Source of the DNA: Blasia pusilla
Lineage: Eukaryota > Marchantiophyta > Marchantiopsida > Blasiales
DNA: 64,000 bases
Direction: 5' to 3'
Assembly (NCBI GenBank): GCA_050084515.1
Contig: CM114272.1
Span: 62,558,001-62,622,000 of the forward strand
This document shows positions 1 to 10,335 of the stretch, piece after piece. The position numbers and the translations under genes are program-made. The notes under the pieces are model-generated. The model saw only the letters and a list, made by a program, of their open reading frames with translations, had not been told where the DNA came from and ran no database searches. The first letter of the stretch is position 1. Each line of letters begins with the position of its first letter.

Positions 1-2
1 AT

Positions 3-806
3 GAGAGGCTTACACCTGGTGTGTGTATGTTGGACAATCGGAGTGGGATATTCCGATTGGTGAGTCCTACAGGATAGGTGTATAGACCAGATAGAGTCTC
101 GTTAGACTCTGGTGCCCAACCTTTGATGTTGGGAAAGGCGGCATGTATTGGTTTGGGTATTCGGAGGAGGTCGAGCTTGAGCTTTGCCCATTCGATTCAA
201 ACATCACTTGGAGGAGCCAATGATAGGTCTCAATTCATGACACGGAAGAAGTTTTCATCTGAGTTGAGACCAGATCATGCGATTGATAGCTCCCGTTTGG
301 GAGTACTGCGGTAGGCACATCATCGTAAGTCGTATGATGTACTAGTTGGAGGAGCAGTATTATACCCAATGGGTTTTCAGATGGATTACTGGACTGAGAC
401 AGCGTCTTATAGACCTGGTTGGCAGTCCGGGGATGGACGTATGAGCCAAGTTCCTGTGAGATTTATTTATGGGGCTCGACGAGGAGGGTCTTCCCCAACA
501 GTGTTAGCATCTGTGGCTGGTTTTAGTGGAGTAGTCACTTGGCTAGGAGACTTTTTGGAGGGTAATGTTTCTGCTATGGATTCTCTTGTGCATGAGGAGG
601 TCCCTATTTTTGCAGCAGTGGCATCCTCATCGTTGGATGTGCCACTTTGGAGTTCAGGCGGTGCACTACGGCAGGAGGTTGATCGCCTAGTGCAGGAGGC
701 TTGGTGTGAGGCTGTTATACCTCACGAGGAAGAGGAGGCCCCACGGCGGACTCCTACTTCTGGTCCAGTTGGGTTATCCCCTTTGGATACTACCCCTATT
801 TTATGA
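3..806 (+). pseudogene. gypsy pol, protease segment (degenerate)
   Basis: In frame 3 an aspartic-protease active-site motif LDSGAQP is encoded with the catalytic Asp codon at 105-107, followed by hydrophobic MLGKAACIGLGI-like sequence. The frame goes on through DVLVGGAVLYP at about 340-368, typical of the end of a gypsy protease, into an acidic, poorly conserved linker that ends near 800. Three in-frame stops (TAG 75, TAG 312, TGA 804) interrupt a frame that reads sensibly on both sides of each, so they are single-base changes, not domain ends. The retroviral-type protease would cut the Gag-Pol polyprotein. The linker leads straight into the methyltransferase with no start codon between them, which implies one fused polyprotein. 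Confidence 0.8.
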
Positions 807-1895
807 CAGTATCCGCCGGAGGGCATTTGTGTGTTAGATCTCTTTGGTGGGATTAGCACTGGTTTGGCTGCAGTGTTGCATGCCGGTATTCCTCTGCGGA
901 GATACGTGTATGTGGAGCGAGATGAGACGGCCCAGAGAGTCTCATCCCGACATATTGGTCAGTTGATGCGGAGATATCCTGAGTTGTTGCCGCCATCAGC
1001 TATTCGTGGGTACCTGCGTGCTTTGCCGTCACACATTGCATTGTTGGGGGCGCAGGACCTTGAGAGGGTTGGTCATGTGGATTTGGTGATTGTTGGATGG
1101 CCATGTCAGGGTCATTCACGTGCTGGTCGTGGTGAGGGATTACACGACCCTAGGTCTCGATTGTTTTGGGAGATGTTACGGGTGTTACGACATCTTCAGG
1201 TTCATCAAGCACGTGCTCTAGCTTACATTCTGGAGAAGGTTCCATTGTTGGGTGACACTCGGACCCGGATGATGGCGAGTGTTCATGAGGTGCGGTCTTG
1301 GATTGGACTTGCGGTGTTGTTGGATGCAGCGCGAGTTGGATCGCGTGCACATCGTCCACGCTTGTGGTGGACAAACTTGTTGCCTAGGGAGGTTCTACGT
1401 CGAGCATATGATGCAGTGCAGCGGGATCCTTGCCTTATAGTGGATAGTATCTTGGATACTGGGCGACTTTTTCAGGCGGTGAGGGTTATTGATCGGTCAC
1501 CCATTGCAGTGGTGAACCGTGTGGGCCAGCCTAGGATGACACTACCCACATTTGTGAGTTTTCCCTCATCACATGCATAGAGGGAAGGTGGCCCGCGCTT
1601 GTATGGGATTCTCATGTGCGACAGTTGGTGGAGCCTAACGCTGATGAGAGAGGCGTGCGATGGGATTTGCTACTGGTGTGACAGCGGTTGCTTCCATTTC
1701 TGAGGCTTCATGACGTCATGTGTTGGGTCAGGCCATGGACCTGAATTGTTTGACTTGGATTTTGAGTCTTGGTATGGCCGAGCAGCGTCGACTTTGGACT
1801 ATGTCTGTGGGTCTTCCACCCCTTGTAATGAGCTCGATGGCTACCAGGACGGTAGAGGCATCGGTGAAGCGAGGAGAGTAGTATTTTGCATCCTT
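807..1895 (+). pseudogene. C5 cytosine DNA methyltransferase domain embedded in gypsy pol (degenerate)
   Basis: This is the AdoMet-dependent fold that methylates cytosine C5. Motifs appear in canonical order: motif I DLFGGISTG at about 834-860 (AdoMet binding); motif IV GWPCQGHS with the catalytic Cys codon at 1104-1106; motif VI as LEKVP, which keeps the catalytic Glu (1233-1235) although the family norm is ENV; motif VIII as HRPRLWW at about 1350-1370; and, after a frameshift, motif IX/X-like RAMGF at about 1655 and LGQAMDLN at about 1722-1745. A TAG at 1578, a TGA near 1711 and an indel near 1650 break it. Motif I resembles Dnmt3-type enzymes, while the PCQ loop is more like Dnmt1 or bacterial enzymes. 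It shares the protease frame (frame 3), so it was made as part of pol. Its activity would be on retrotransposon or host DNA; that is inference. Confidence 0.85.
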
Positions 1896-2020
1896 GGAGT
1901 AAATGGGATGTAATGGCTGGGCATGTGGAGTTGGTTGCTCATGTTGGTGGAGGAGTTATTTGCTCAGATGATGGTATAGCTAAGGGTATACCATCTTGTG
2001 AGGGGGTTGCGTAGCAGCCA

Positions 2021-3865
2021 ATGGCATCGTCCTCTCCCTCTAGTGTGCCAGTGGAGGAGACTTGGGAGCCATTACTTGGGCCCAGGCTTACGGGAGGTGA
2101 GAAACGATGCTTGACACAGTTCCTACGTGCTTATAGGATTTGTTTTGCCTTTAGCATGAAGGAGTTGGGTTCTCTGGTTGGACGCGGTATACGGATTGAT
2201 TTGGCTAGTGATACGCCAATCTTCCGTCGTCCCTACGGATATAGTGATATGGAGAGGGATCTGATTCAGAGTAGGACGTTGGACCTTTTGGAGGCTGGAT
2301 TAGTGGAGTTGTCGCATGGAGAGTATGCATCAGCCACTGTCAGGCTTGCTAAAAAGGATATGCATGGCAACTACACGGATAGGCGGATGTGTGGAGATTA
2401 CCGTCCTATCAATCGGAAAACCAAGGCCGATAGGTATGCCCTGCCTACACCTGAGGAGATCTTTGATGTGGTGGGACAGACAAAGATTTTTAGTACTTTG
2501 GATCTTCGGGCAGGATACCATCAATTGCTGATTCGGGAGAGTGACAAGGCCAAGACAACATTTTGGGGTGTCAACTCTCACCCCAAAATTCAGGATTGTT
2601 TGTACTAGTGGAAATTCTTACCCTTTGGGTTGAAGAATGCACCTGCCGAGTTTCAGAGAGTGATGGACAAGATCCTACCAGGGTTGGATTTTGTTCGGTG
2701 TTACATTGATGATATCTTGGTGTTCAGTAACACGGTGGAGGAGCATCAGATACATTTGCAGATGGTGTTTGAGGGGTTGAAAGCTCATGGTCTACGTTTG
2801 CATCCAGGAAAGTGTAAGTTCTTCCATGAGGATGTTGAGTACTTGGGTCATGTGATCTATCCAGGTGGTTTGGGAGTTCAGCAAGCAAAGGTGAAGGCTA
2901 TTGCACTTATTTTGCCTCCGGTAGATGTGAGTAGAGTTCGGGCATTCATGGGATTGGCGAACTACTATCGGAGGTATGTGAAGGGATTTAGTGCTATGGC
3001 AAAGCCTTTGAACCAATTGCTGAAATCAGATCAAGAGTGGCAGTGGGGAGATGATAAGGAGAGAGCTTTTGTGGAGCTTAAGTCCCAGTTGGTGGCGGCG
3101 CCTATCTCGAGGAGACTTATCAGAGGGCGCCCATTTCAGTTACACACTGATTGGAGTAGGTTGGGACTTGGAGCGGTGTTGACACAACATGATGATGAGC
3201 ACATGGAGTTTGTGGTGGCCTGTGCAAGTCGTTCGAATAATGCAGCGGAGTCGCGCTATAGTTCATATGAGAGAGAGTGCTTGGCAGTAGTGTGGGCTGT
3301 GGCACACTTTAGGTGTTACTTGTTTGACACACAATTTACCCTTGTTAGTGATCACCTGCCGCTCAAGTGATGGATGGAGTCTGACAAGCTTACAGGGAAG
3401 CTTGCACAGTGGGCTCTTATCTTACATGAGTATGACTTCCAGGTGGTACATAGACCTGGAGTTGCCAACCTTGATGCTGATGGGTTGAGTAGGAACCCAT
3501 GTACTAGCCAAGAGGATACAACTGAGGCTAGATGGCATGGCGAGGTTGATGAGGAGATAGTGCCAGGTTGGCACGCATCCGCCTTTTTATGTTGGTTAGG
3601 GGTGGACTCTAGTATGGAGGACCACATGATATCTTACTCTAGTCAGAGGGTAGATGGCCAGCCTTTAGATCCTAAGGTTGGAGATGGTGGTACGGATCAG
3701 CGTGATATTCATGATGATGCGTTGGTGTTGGAGTTCCTACGGACCAATAGGATGCCAGGCATAGTGAGTGCCAAGGAGCGAGACCGTGTTCTTCAACGTG
3801 CTAAGAGGTATCGATTGGAGGAACACATATTCTCCGTATGTGGGAGGATGATAGAGTACGAGTAG
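2021..3865 (+). pseudogene. gypsy reverse transcriptase and RNase H (degenerate)
   Basis: One frame, interrupted by TAG at 2606 and TGA at 3368, encodes the gypsy RT: FRRPYGYSD, RRMCGDYRPIN, STLDLRAGYHQ, then after the stop PFGLKNAPAEFQRVMD and the catalytic YIDDIL at about 2704-2721. RNase H follows with LHTDWS at about 3140, YSSYERECLAVVWA and SDHLPLK, and a tether region with HRPGVANLDADGLSR. Both stops fall inside conserved blocks whose frame resumes at once, so they are point mutations (a TAG where Gln is usual, a TGA where Trp is usual). RT copies element RNA to DNA and RNase H removes the template. A further TAG at 3863 separates this segment from the integrase zinc-binding region. Confidence 0.93.
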
Positions 3866-4974
3866 GGGCCGCATTTGGCTCAGAGAGAGCGCATTGTGCG
3901 ACATGCCCATGAGGAGTTGGGACATTTTGGGGTAAAGCGTACGTATAGCTTACTCCTTGGTAAGATATTGGTGGCGTGGCATGCATACTCGTCTGGCGGT
4001 TGGTGTCATGTTGTATGGTTTGTGATCGGATGAGGCATCATTCAATGCCCCTACACCACTGATTACATCCCTTGCCTATTATGGGGTTGGGTTCTTGTTG
4101 GAGTGTGGACTTTCTTGGGACCGTTACCGTTGGTATGCGACATCATCGATATGTGTTGGTGATGGTGGAGCACTTCTCCAAGTGGATTGAGTTGGTGGCA
4201 TTACCTGACAAGGCAAGTGAGGGAACGGCGTATGCGTTTCTTCATAGAGTGCTTAGTCATTTTGGTGCACTAGCTGAAGTGCTCACCGACCACGGTATAG
4301 AGTTTCAGGGTGAGTTTCATGTGACAAGGCGTTGATTGATCATCGGACCACGTCTCGAGATCATCCAGAGGCGGATGGTTTGGCTGAGCGTGTGGTTCAG
4401 ACGGTGAAGAGGGCATTGCGCAAGTTTGGCCTACAGAAGGGGCATCTTGGAGACTGGGATATTCAGTTGCCATGGTTAGCCATGGGGTATAGGTTCAGTC
4501 GCCAAGCATCCTTGGCTTCCTTCTCACCTTATTTTTTGTTATACGGCCGAGATCCAGACTTGCCTGCAATACTTCGTCGGGAGTCTAGTGAGGTGGTGAA
4601 CCTTGATGACCCAGAGATGTGGATGAGAGTGTGTTCTCAGTGGGCAGAGCTCTTTCGGAGAGTTATGCCAACAGCCTTTGAGAATCTTGTCATTTCTCAA
4701 CAAAGGGATCCGTTGCGGTATGCAACCATTCGGGGTGGAGGTTATCGACCATCGATTTGTAGGTTCCATGTGGGAAACTATGTCTATTTGCAGCAGATTG
4801 CACAGACAACGTTGGATGTGACGGCAGGCCGCATTATTTTACGAGTGCGAGAGGTGTTAGCTTATGGAGTTCTCATGTTGGAGAGTCGTGATGGAGTTGT
4901 TTGGAAGGACCATGTGGGTACTTGTGCGCCATGTCATCTTCCAAATGTGGATGGTACTGTTGACCCAAGCTTAG
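3866..4974 (+). pseudogene. gypsy integrase (degenerate, frameshifted)
   Basis: The zinc-binding N-terminus is recognisable at about 3885-3950 (RIVRHAHEELGHFGVKRTY). The DDE core has Asp codons at 4108-4110 (SVDFLG) and 4288-4290 (LTDHGIEF), 60 codons apart, and Glu at 4386-4388 (DGLAERVVQTVKR). The frame changes between 4290 and 4332. The second Asp and the Glu are only about 98 nt apart instead of the usual ~108, so roughly 10 nt have been lost there. After the core come a typical gypsy C-terminal tract with LPWLAMGYR and PYFLLYGRDP, and a basic segment with WKDHVGTCAPCHLPNVDG. The protein would join element DNA to the host chromosome. No chromodomain is seen; its place is taken by a PHD finger. 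Confidence 0.88.
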
Positions 4975-5138
4975 CCATGATACGTGCTAGCTTCAGGTGC
5001 ATGTTGTGTGGGTCTGCTGGTAACACAGCCCCTATGTTGGTGTGTGATCGGTGTTCTAGGGATTGGCACATGATGTGTTTGACTCCAGGTATGGATGTTG
5101 TTCCTACTGGAAGGTGGGTTTGTCCTCGATGTACTTAG
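4975..5138 (+). pseudogene. PHD zinc finger at the integrase C-terminus
   Basis: In the same frame as the integrase C-terminus the sequence encodes CMLCG, then MLVCDRC, then WHMMC, then WVCPRC before a TAG at 5136. This gives the full C4HC3 zinc-ligand set with the Trp two residues before the last ligand pair that is typical of PHD fingers. PHD fingers usually bind histone H3 tails, so by analogy with chromodomain integrases it could steer integration to particular chromatin; that role is inferred. Unlike most of the element this part has no stop or frameshift. Confidence 0.85.
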
Positions 5139-5298
5139 ACGAGGTAGATGACTTGATCTTTGCATGATATGGATTACAGATGTGCGACTAACGATAGGGC
5201 AACCTAGCACGCGACCTTCTAATTCGTGCACCCAAGAAGGTGTATAGCATGTAGTAGATGTATAGGGCTACTTGGGAGTTAGAGGGACCTAACCGCCA

Positions 5299-5312
5299 GT
5301 TAGGGGGGCGAG
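5299..5312 (+). promoter_or_regulatory. Polypurine tract of the gypsy element
   Basis: A G-rich tract with a run of six G lies directly before the sequence that is repeated 473 bp downstream (the presumed LTR start), the position expected for the plus-strand primer site. Confidence 0.5.
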
Positions 5313-5313
5313 T

Positions 5314-5892
5314 TGTGGTACACTTGTGTTTGTGGATACTATCGTTTATGTTATGTGTGTATGTGAGTATGGTATGTCGGCGATGTATGTTGTATGACGA
5401 TGTGGATTCGCACGATAGCTATCATAGCCATACGGATTATGTCGTAGAGTATAGTGTGCTAGTAGAGGCCATACCTTATGTAGGGCCGCAATGTCTAGGT
5501 AGAGATGTGATTTCATACATAGGGTTGGGGGTTACTCAGCTGAGGGTGACTTTTCCAGTACGGCCCGCTCTTAGGTTGGAGGATATAAGGTGGAGTGCAC
5601 TCAAAAACAGTTAGTTCTTTGAGTTGAGCCTATTGCGTTGGGAGTTAGCCTTGGTAGTGAGTAGAGCTCTTGGCTATCGTGTTTCCCGCAAGCTTCGACC
5701 TAGATTCTCCCATCGTGGAGTGGGTTTGGCTTGATTGTATGTGATTCTATACGTGTTTTATGACAGTAGGTCTTTCACGGATTTTTGTTGTGGTACACTT
5801 GTGTTTGTGGATGCTCTCGTCTATGTTATGTATGTATGTGATTATGGTATGTCAGCGATGTATGTTGTATGACGATGTGGATTCGCACGACA
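5314..5892 (+). repeat. Gypsy LTR followed by a truncated second LTR copy
   Basis: About 100 bp starting at 5314 recur at 5787-5892 with few changes (both begin TGTGGTACACTTGTG and end near GATTCGCACGA). The first copy starts just after the polypurine tract. The simplest reading is a 3' LTR of about 473 bp (5314-5786) followed head-to-tail by the first 106 bp of another LTR, cut off at 5893 by the copia fragment. Confidence 0.5.
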
Positions 5893-6256
5893 CTCCTCAA
5901 ACACCAAGAATTTCAAGTGATGTTCTCCTATCACTTTGATATCATGTGGAAAACTGCTAAAGAAGCATAACTCATGGGAAGCGGCTCTCATAGTCACACA
6001 CCACCATGGAGAATGAAATTTGCAATGAAAGAATGAGTGGAGGCTGGTTCCCTTCTCAATTATATAGGTTATGTTCAAGCAACCCTAACCCTAACCTGAA
6101 CCATAGTCTCGAGTGAGACTAACTATGATTAGCTAACCCTAGTTAAGATAATTGCGCTTAATTGACTATCCAAGATTAAGCTTCCCTACTTCGTGTGAAT
6201 ACCAAATGTAGCAGTTCAGGTGTCTCATGAGCTTGACTGTAACTCAATCTTCAATA
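5893..6256 (-). mobile_element. Fragment of a copia element: 5' LTR plus primer-binding site and leader
   Basis: Positions 5945-6256 match the two LTRs of the full copia element at 41,797-42,103 and 47,088-47,393, all in the same orientation. The next 52 bp (5893-5944) match the untranslated leader of that element, including the primer-binding site beside the LTR. It is therefore a broken 5' end, not a solo LTR. The rest of the element is missing and the break abuts the gypsy LTR. Confidence 0.85.
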
Positions 6257-6589
6257 AGATAGAGTCCCAAAGACTCTATTGATTGCGTGGTCTGTAGGTA
6301 GCCGAGAAGCCATCAAGCGCTTATCCGGTTGAGTCTCCCTAAAGAATAGCATTTTCCTAGAAAACCTCTTTCCCAAGCCTTGACCAATCTCCCTAAGTTT
6401 CTTGCTTAAATTGGAGTGTGTCGTTTAATTCTTGAAAGTCCATCCTTTAGCTCAAACATAAAACCCGGCCAAACACGCATCATGGACTTGAGCGGGTAGA
6501 GAGAAAGAGTGTTCCCTCGTAAAGGTACTTAAGGGGTTCTCAACGTACTTAAGGGGCAATCCCAAGTTTCCCATTGTCCCTCTCAGACC

Positions 6590-7150
6590 TTTGATTTTGG
6601 CCCTTAACCCAAAAGATGGTTTGCAACCCATGCACCGACGTTTGACTAGTTATCCATCAAGATGGCTGGCTTGGGGAAGGCTTCTTGCAACTTGTGTATA
6701 TCTTGGCTCCCAAAATGCAACTTGGAGCTTGGACCCACGTTTCATGTGCTTCATTGCTATTGCCCATCTTGAGTCCCCATTTGGCGTCTCATGGTTGTCT
6801 TTCCACCCTTTGCGTTTCGTGACTAGTCTCATGGCATCTCCTCCATCCCGATTACTCATGTGTTCCTAACTTATTGGCCTTGACTTGGCGCTTTTCTCCA
6901 CAAACCTTGCTTGACTTGGCTTTGCTCCCAAGAGTAGCTACGCCCCTTTCTCACCTAAGGCTAGTCATAAGAGATGTGCATGTCTCGCCTAGCGTTAGTC
7001 TCGTGACTAGCTAATCTAAGTTGCAACTTTGGTGGGTTACACCAAGGTTTTTCCTCCTTTGATCAACGACCATGACTCGCTTCTCCGGTCCCTCACTAGT
7101 GTGGGCACCATAGACTTAGCAATTTGCGATGTTCCCCTCCCATCTTGTCA
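6590..7150 (+). repeat. Dispersed repeat, second copy interrupted by copia at 41.5-47.7 kb
   Basis: This stretch matches the reverse complement of the DNA flanking the full copia element (about 47,394-47,660 and 41,490-41,796), for example at TGGAGCTTGGACC and CTCACCTAAGGCTAGT. The copia element therefore landed inside the other copy. No coding capacity or termini are recognised. Confidence 0.65.
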
Positions 7151-8786
7151 CCCCAATTTTCTCCCAAGATTGAAAATAGGGACTGATTTGCTAGCCAACT
7201 TCTAGGTTCGAGGTTGTTTACATTTCAAGCAATACAAGAATTCCTTGCTTTTTTCTTCTCGCTCAACAAAAGTTATGTCGTGGTTGGTAATCGGCTCAAA
7301 TGAGCTAGTTGGGTTTACAAGGAACCTTAGATCTATCTAAGCCTTGCGCTACACAAAAATATAAGCTACAAGGATATGTATATAATAAGGCGAAGTATCA
7401 TTCCTTCGATCTTTGCAATGGTCCTACACTTACAAAAATTTTAGGTCTTCATTTTTCAAACGTGTGTGATGTGAGGATAGAAAATGAGCCAACATGTTTT
7501 GAAAAATTGCAACACTCATCATGGCTGTGTAATGTATAATTTTATTTTTGTCACTTGCTCTCTTCTCTAACTTTAGAATTTTGACATTTTTCCAAATTAA
7601 AACTTCATTGGATATGGCTGTCAAAAATAGCCAGCCAAGAAAGTTTTCATGTTAGATTTCCTTACTTGGACACAATTGGAAACACTCTTCGAAAATAATC
7701 ATTGTAAAATTTTAATAGGAAATATCTGAAAAAATTGGAAAGTAGAAATAGTAGCATTGAAATAACCTCTAGTTTGGAACTTTTTTTTCCCATTTCCTTT
7801 GTATGTAATTTCATGTCCTCTTTGTGCTTTTGTAAATTTTCATTACATATTTTATCTACCATTTTCAACTTTATATACAACATTTTTTGTTATGTATTCT
7901 TATGTTGAATCTACCTCACAATTTGTGCTTATCTAGAACTGAAAATTTATACACTCTTCTCACAATTCAATGCATAATTTACATATACAATCAACTAGAT
8001 CCCTAACCTTCTTTGCATTAAAAAAATGCTAGAAAAAGAAAATTATGGATGAGTTGGCATAATTTCCTCCATTGGTATGCCACCCTAAAAGCTCTCTTGA
8101 GCACGTTGTGCTTACTTCAACACAACATATCTTCGAAGGTTTGAGGCATGTCGGTATCATGCATATATTCTCTCGTTTTCAACTCTTTTGTGTGCTTATG
8201 GGTTTGAAATCTTCCCATTGCGTGCTTGATGTCAAATATAGCCCAAGTGATACTCTCTGAGGTACTACCAATGCCGTTTTCCCCAAACACTATGAAAAGC
8301 ATGAATGAAAACCCCACCATTCTTTGAGTGCCTTTAATAATGAGTGGAAGAAGACTTCCCATTTGCAACTCCAAGTGGTCCAATTGCAAGCCTCTTGTAA
8401 CTCAAATGCAAGATCCTATAATAAAAAAAAGTGCAAGTCCTAGTAGCCACTATCTTGAATAAAGTTACGAGTTCGAGTCGCTTTCACATTTGCATGTCCA
8501 TTGCGAGCTCAATACGAGTCCCTAAACTTCCAATTGGAAAAGTCGCAAAACAATGTTGACTCATGAAGTGAAAGTTGCAATTCCATCGCATGAATTGGAT
8601 TTGTAAACTCAAACTTTCAAAGTAGTTGCTCTTGGGAAAAAATGGACTCACAATAGAGCCGCATCAACATCTCTTTCCCTAGAAGTGAGAATATTCTTTG
8701 ATGGTTAGTGATTCCTCTAGTTTAGTCTGTACTAAGTACTATCTCGTTATGATATTTTACTCTGGAAAAATCCCCTCATAAATTCT
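7151..8786. other. AT-rich spacer, nothing recognised
   Basis: Short open frames only, none with a recognisable motif; codon-like structure is absent. Probably decayed repeat DNA. Confidence 0.5.
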
Positions 8787-8999
8787 CTAACTGACTACTG
8801 CTCCTAACCCTAACATAGTCGTATCAAGACATAATTGGAATGGACTTCCACACATAGGTCCCCTTAAAATAGGTGAAAAGGTCAACATATCCTTGAGCTC
8901 TTGAAATGCTCTTTCATGATCATCTTTCCAAAAGAATCTCTTGTTAAGCTTTGTTTGTAAACTAAGTGCTGGCAAGATAGAATTTTTAACATAATCCAT
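8730..8999 (-). pseudogene. Ty3/gypsy RT-RNase H junction relic
   Basis: On the minus strand this reads FFWKDDHERAFQELKDML, then SPILRGP and a stretch ending LGLGAVVS, the connection between gypsy RT and RNase H where the first RNase H Asp sits (LCLDTT). A stop follows VVS, after which the frame continues with plausible RNase H residues (RIYEG), so a point-mutation stop is likely. It is a short orphan fragment from a gypsy lineage different from the one at 1-5.9 kb. No LTR is seen next to it. Confidence 0.75.
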
Positions 9000-10220
9000 G
9001 TGATAATAGGATCCTTGACATATTGATTTATGGATTATCCAATTTCTTCCACTTTGCTGACTTGAGTTAGAGACCTAATTTCTCTGCATGTTATATTTAT
9101 AGTCTCAAAGCCAGGAGAAGGAGAATCTCCGACATGCTGATTTGACCTAAGAACAAACTTTATTATCAATGTTTAGTTTCTGTATCATAATTTCATGTTT
9201 TAAGTCTCCTTTTGAAAATTTTGGAAGACTCCAACATGTTGATTGGAGTCGTAAATCAACTGGAAGGCTAAAAGGAGAAGCAATGATCCTTATCATTTAT
9301 TGGCTTCCTTAATTCTTGCTAATAACTCTCCAACTCCTATTGAAAATCATACCCATTGAAATTCGTGAATTTTAATTCCCATGTCTACTCTTAGCCTCTT
9401 AGGTCTATATCAAATTGCAAGGTTACTCCATGCTTGGGAGTACATGAAAAAAGAAAAAGTCTTATAGTTCATGATCAATCAACATTCCAAAAGACCATCT
9501 TCCTTATTTTCGTGAGAGCTTGAGACCTAAGGTTACAAATGAAGCAAGAGGAGGAGTTTGAGATACATTTCACTAGGAATTGAAACAATAAACAGAGATT
9601 GCAAAAGTACGGAGGGCTTCTTACATGACAAAATTCAAGACAAGACGAGACTCAAAATAGAATAGAGAGTAGATATTACAAAAGGTGATGAAGGGAGGAG
9701 TAGTTGGAAGGGTTATACATCATATCATAGTGAATATGTTGCAAGGAAATTTCAATTCATACCTTCTTTGCTATTGAGGATCACAAAGCTCACAATTAGC
9801 GTTCTTATGAAAAAAAATTATGTAAGGATTTTCCGTTGCACCCCACAAGCAAACTACGCACAATAATGCACTTCTTACTCAACTATTGACCTCCTTGTTA
9901 TGGTTTACATTGCAAATATTTACATATCTAATTTATTTGTTATCAATTGCAAATCCAAAAATTTGATATTCAGAAAGACATGAGTTCTACATCCAATTAC
10001 ATTGATTTTCAAATTAGAAATCAAAATTTAATATGGTTGGAAAAAGAAGAGAAATTTCTTACCAACTCTTTATTTAAATTTTATCGGTTTGGAAAAAGAA
10101 GGAAATCCTTTTGGCCAAATGAAGTACATGACTCATAATTATGACAATCATCTTAATGATGTTTAATAGTGGATTGACCTGTGCATACCATAGAGCTAAA
10201 CATGAAAGGTTACATGTCTC
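9000..10220. other. AT-rich spacer, nothing recognised
   Basis: No conserved coding motif, structured RNA or clear repeat was found. Confidence 0.45.
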
Positions 10221-10225
10221 ACATT

Positions 10226-10335
10226 TTAGGGGAGATGCCCCCTTTTCTTTTATCCCGACTAGGTGTAGTCTTGGAGTTGTTGACTTCATGAATCTCCCTT
10301 TTGTGTACTTCTGATGGGTTCCCCCTTCATCGTTT
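10226..10335 (+). mobile_element. 3' tail of a 5'-truncated retroelement
   Basis: About 105 bp match the untranslated tail at 39,805-39,915: a short G-run/C-run hairpin, then spaced matches ending in TTGTGTACTTCTGATGGGTT. Loss of everything upstream is typical of target-primed (non-LTR) insertion. Confidence 0.5.

Larger units (their letters stand above)
1..5892 (+). mobile_element. Ty3/gypsy LTR retrotransposon carrying a DNA methyltransferase and PHD finger, 5'-truncated by window edge, decayed
   Basis: The order read on the plus strand is aspartic protease, C5 cytosine methyltransferase, reverse transcriptase, RNase H, integrase, PHD finger, polypurine tract and LTR. Protease-RT-RNaseH-integrase is the Ty3/gypsy order. 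Gag and the 5' LTR lie outside the window to the left. The coding frame is broken by in-frame stops at 75, 312, 804, 1578, 2606, 3368 and 3863, and by frameshifts near 1600-1650 and 4315, so this copy is dead as it stands. A purine-rich tract at about 5299-5312 precedes a sequence that recurs about 473 bp later, as an LTR would. The right part is interrupted at 5893 by a copia fragment. The family assignment is secure from the motifs; the exact outer limits are not. Confidence 0.9.

Noticed and set aside
6072-6100. CCCTAACCCTAACC telomere-like motif (also near 41,935 and 47,225)
   Set aside because: Only two to three units, and present at the same place in all copies of the copia LTR; it is LTR sequence, not interstitial telomere DNA.
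9947-10138. Small plus-strand frame with Lys/Phe-rich product
   Set aside because: AT-rich chance frame without motif.
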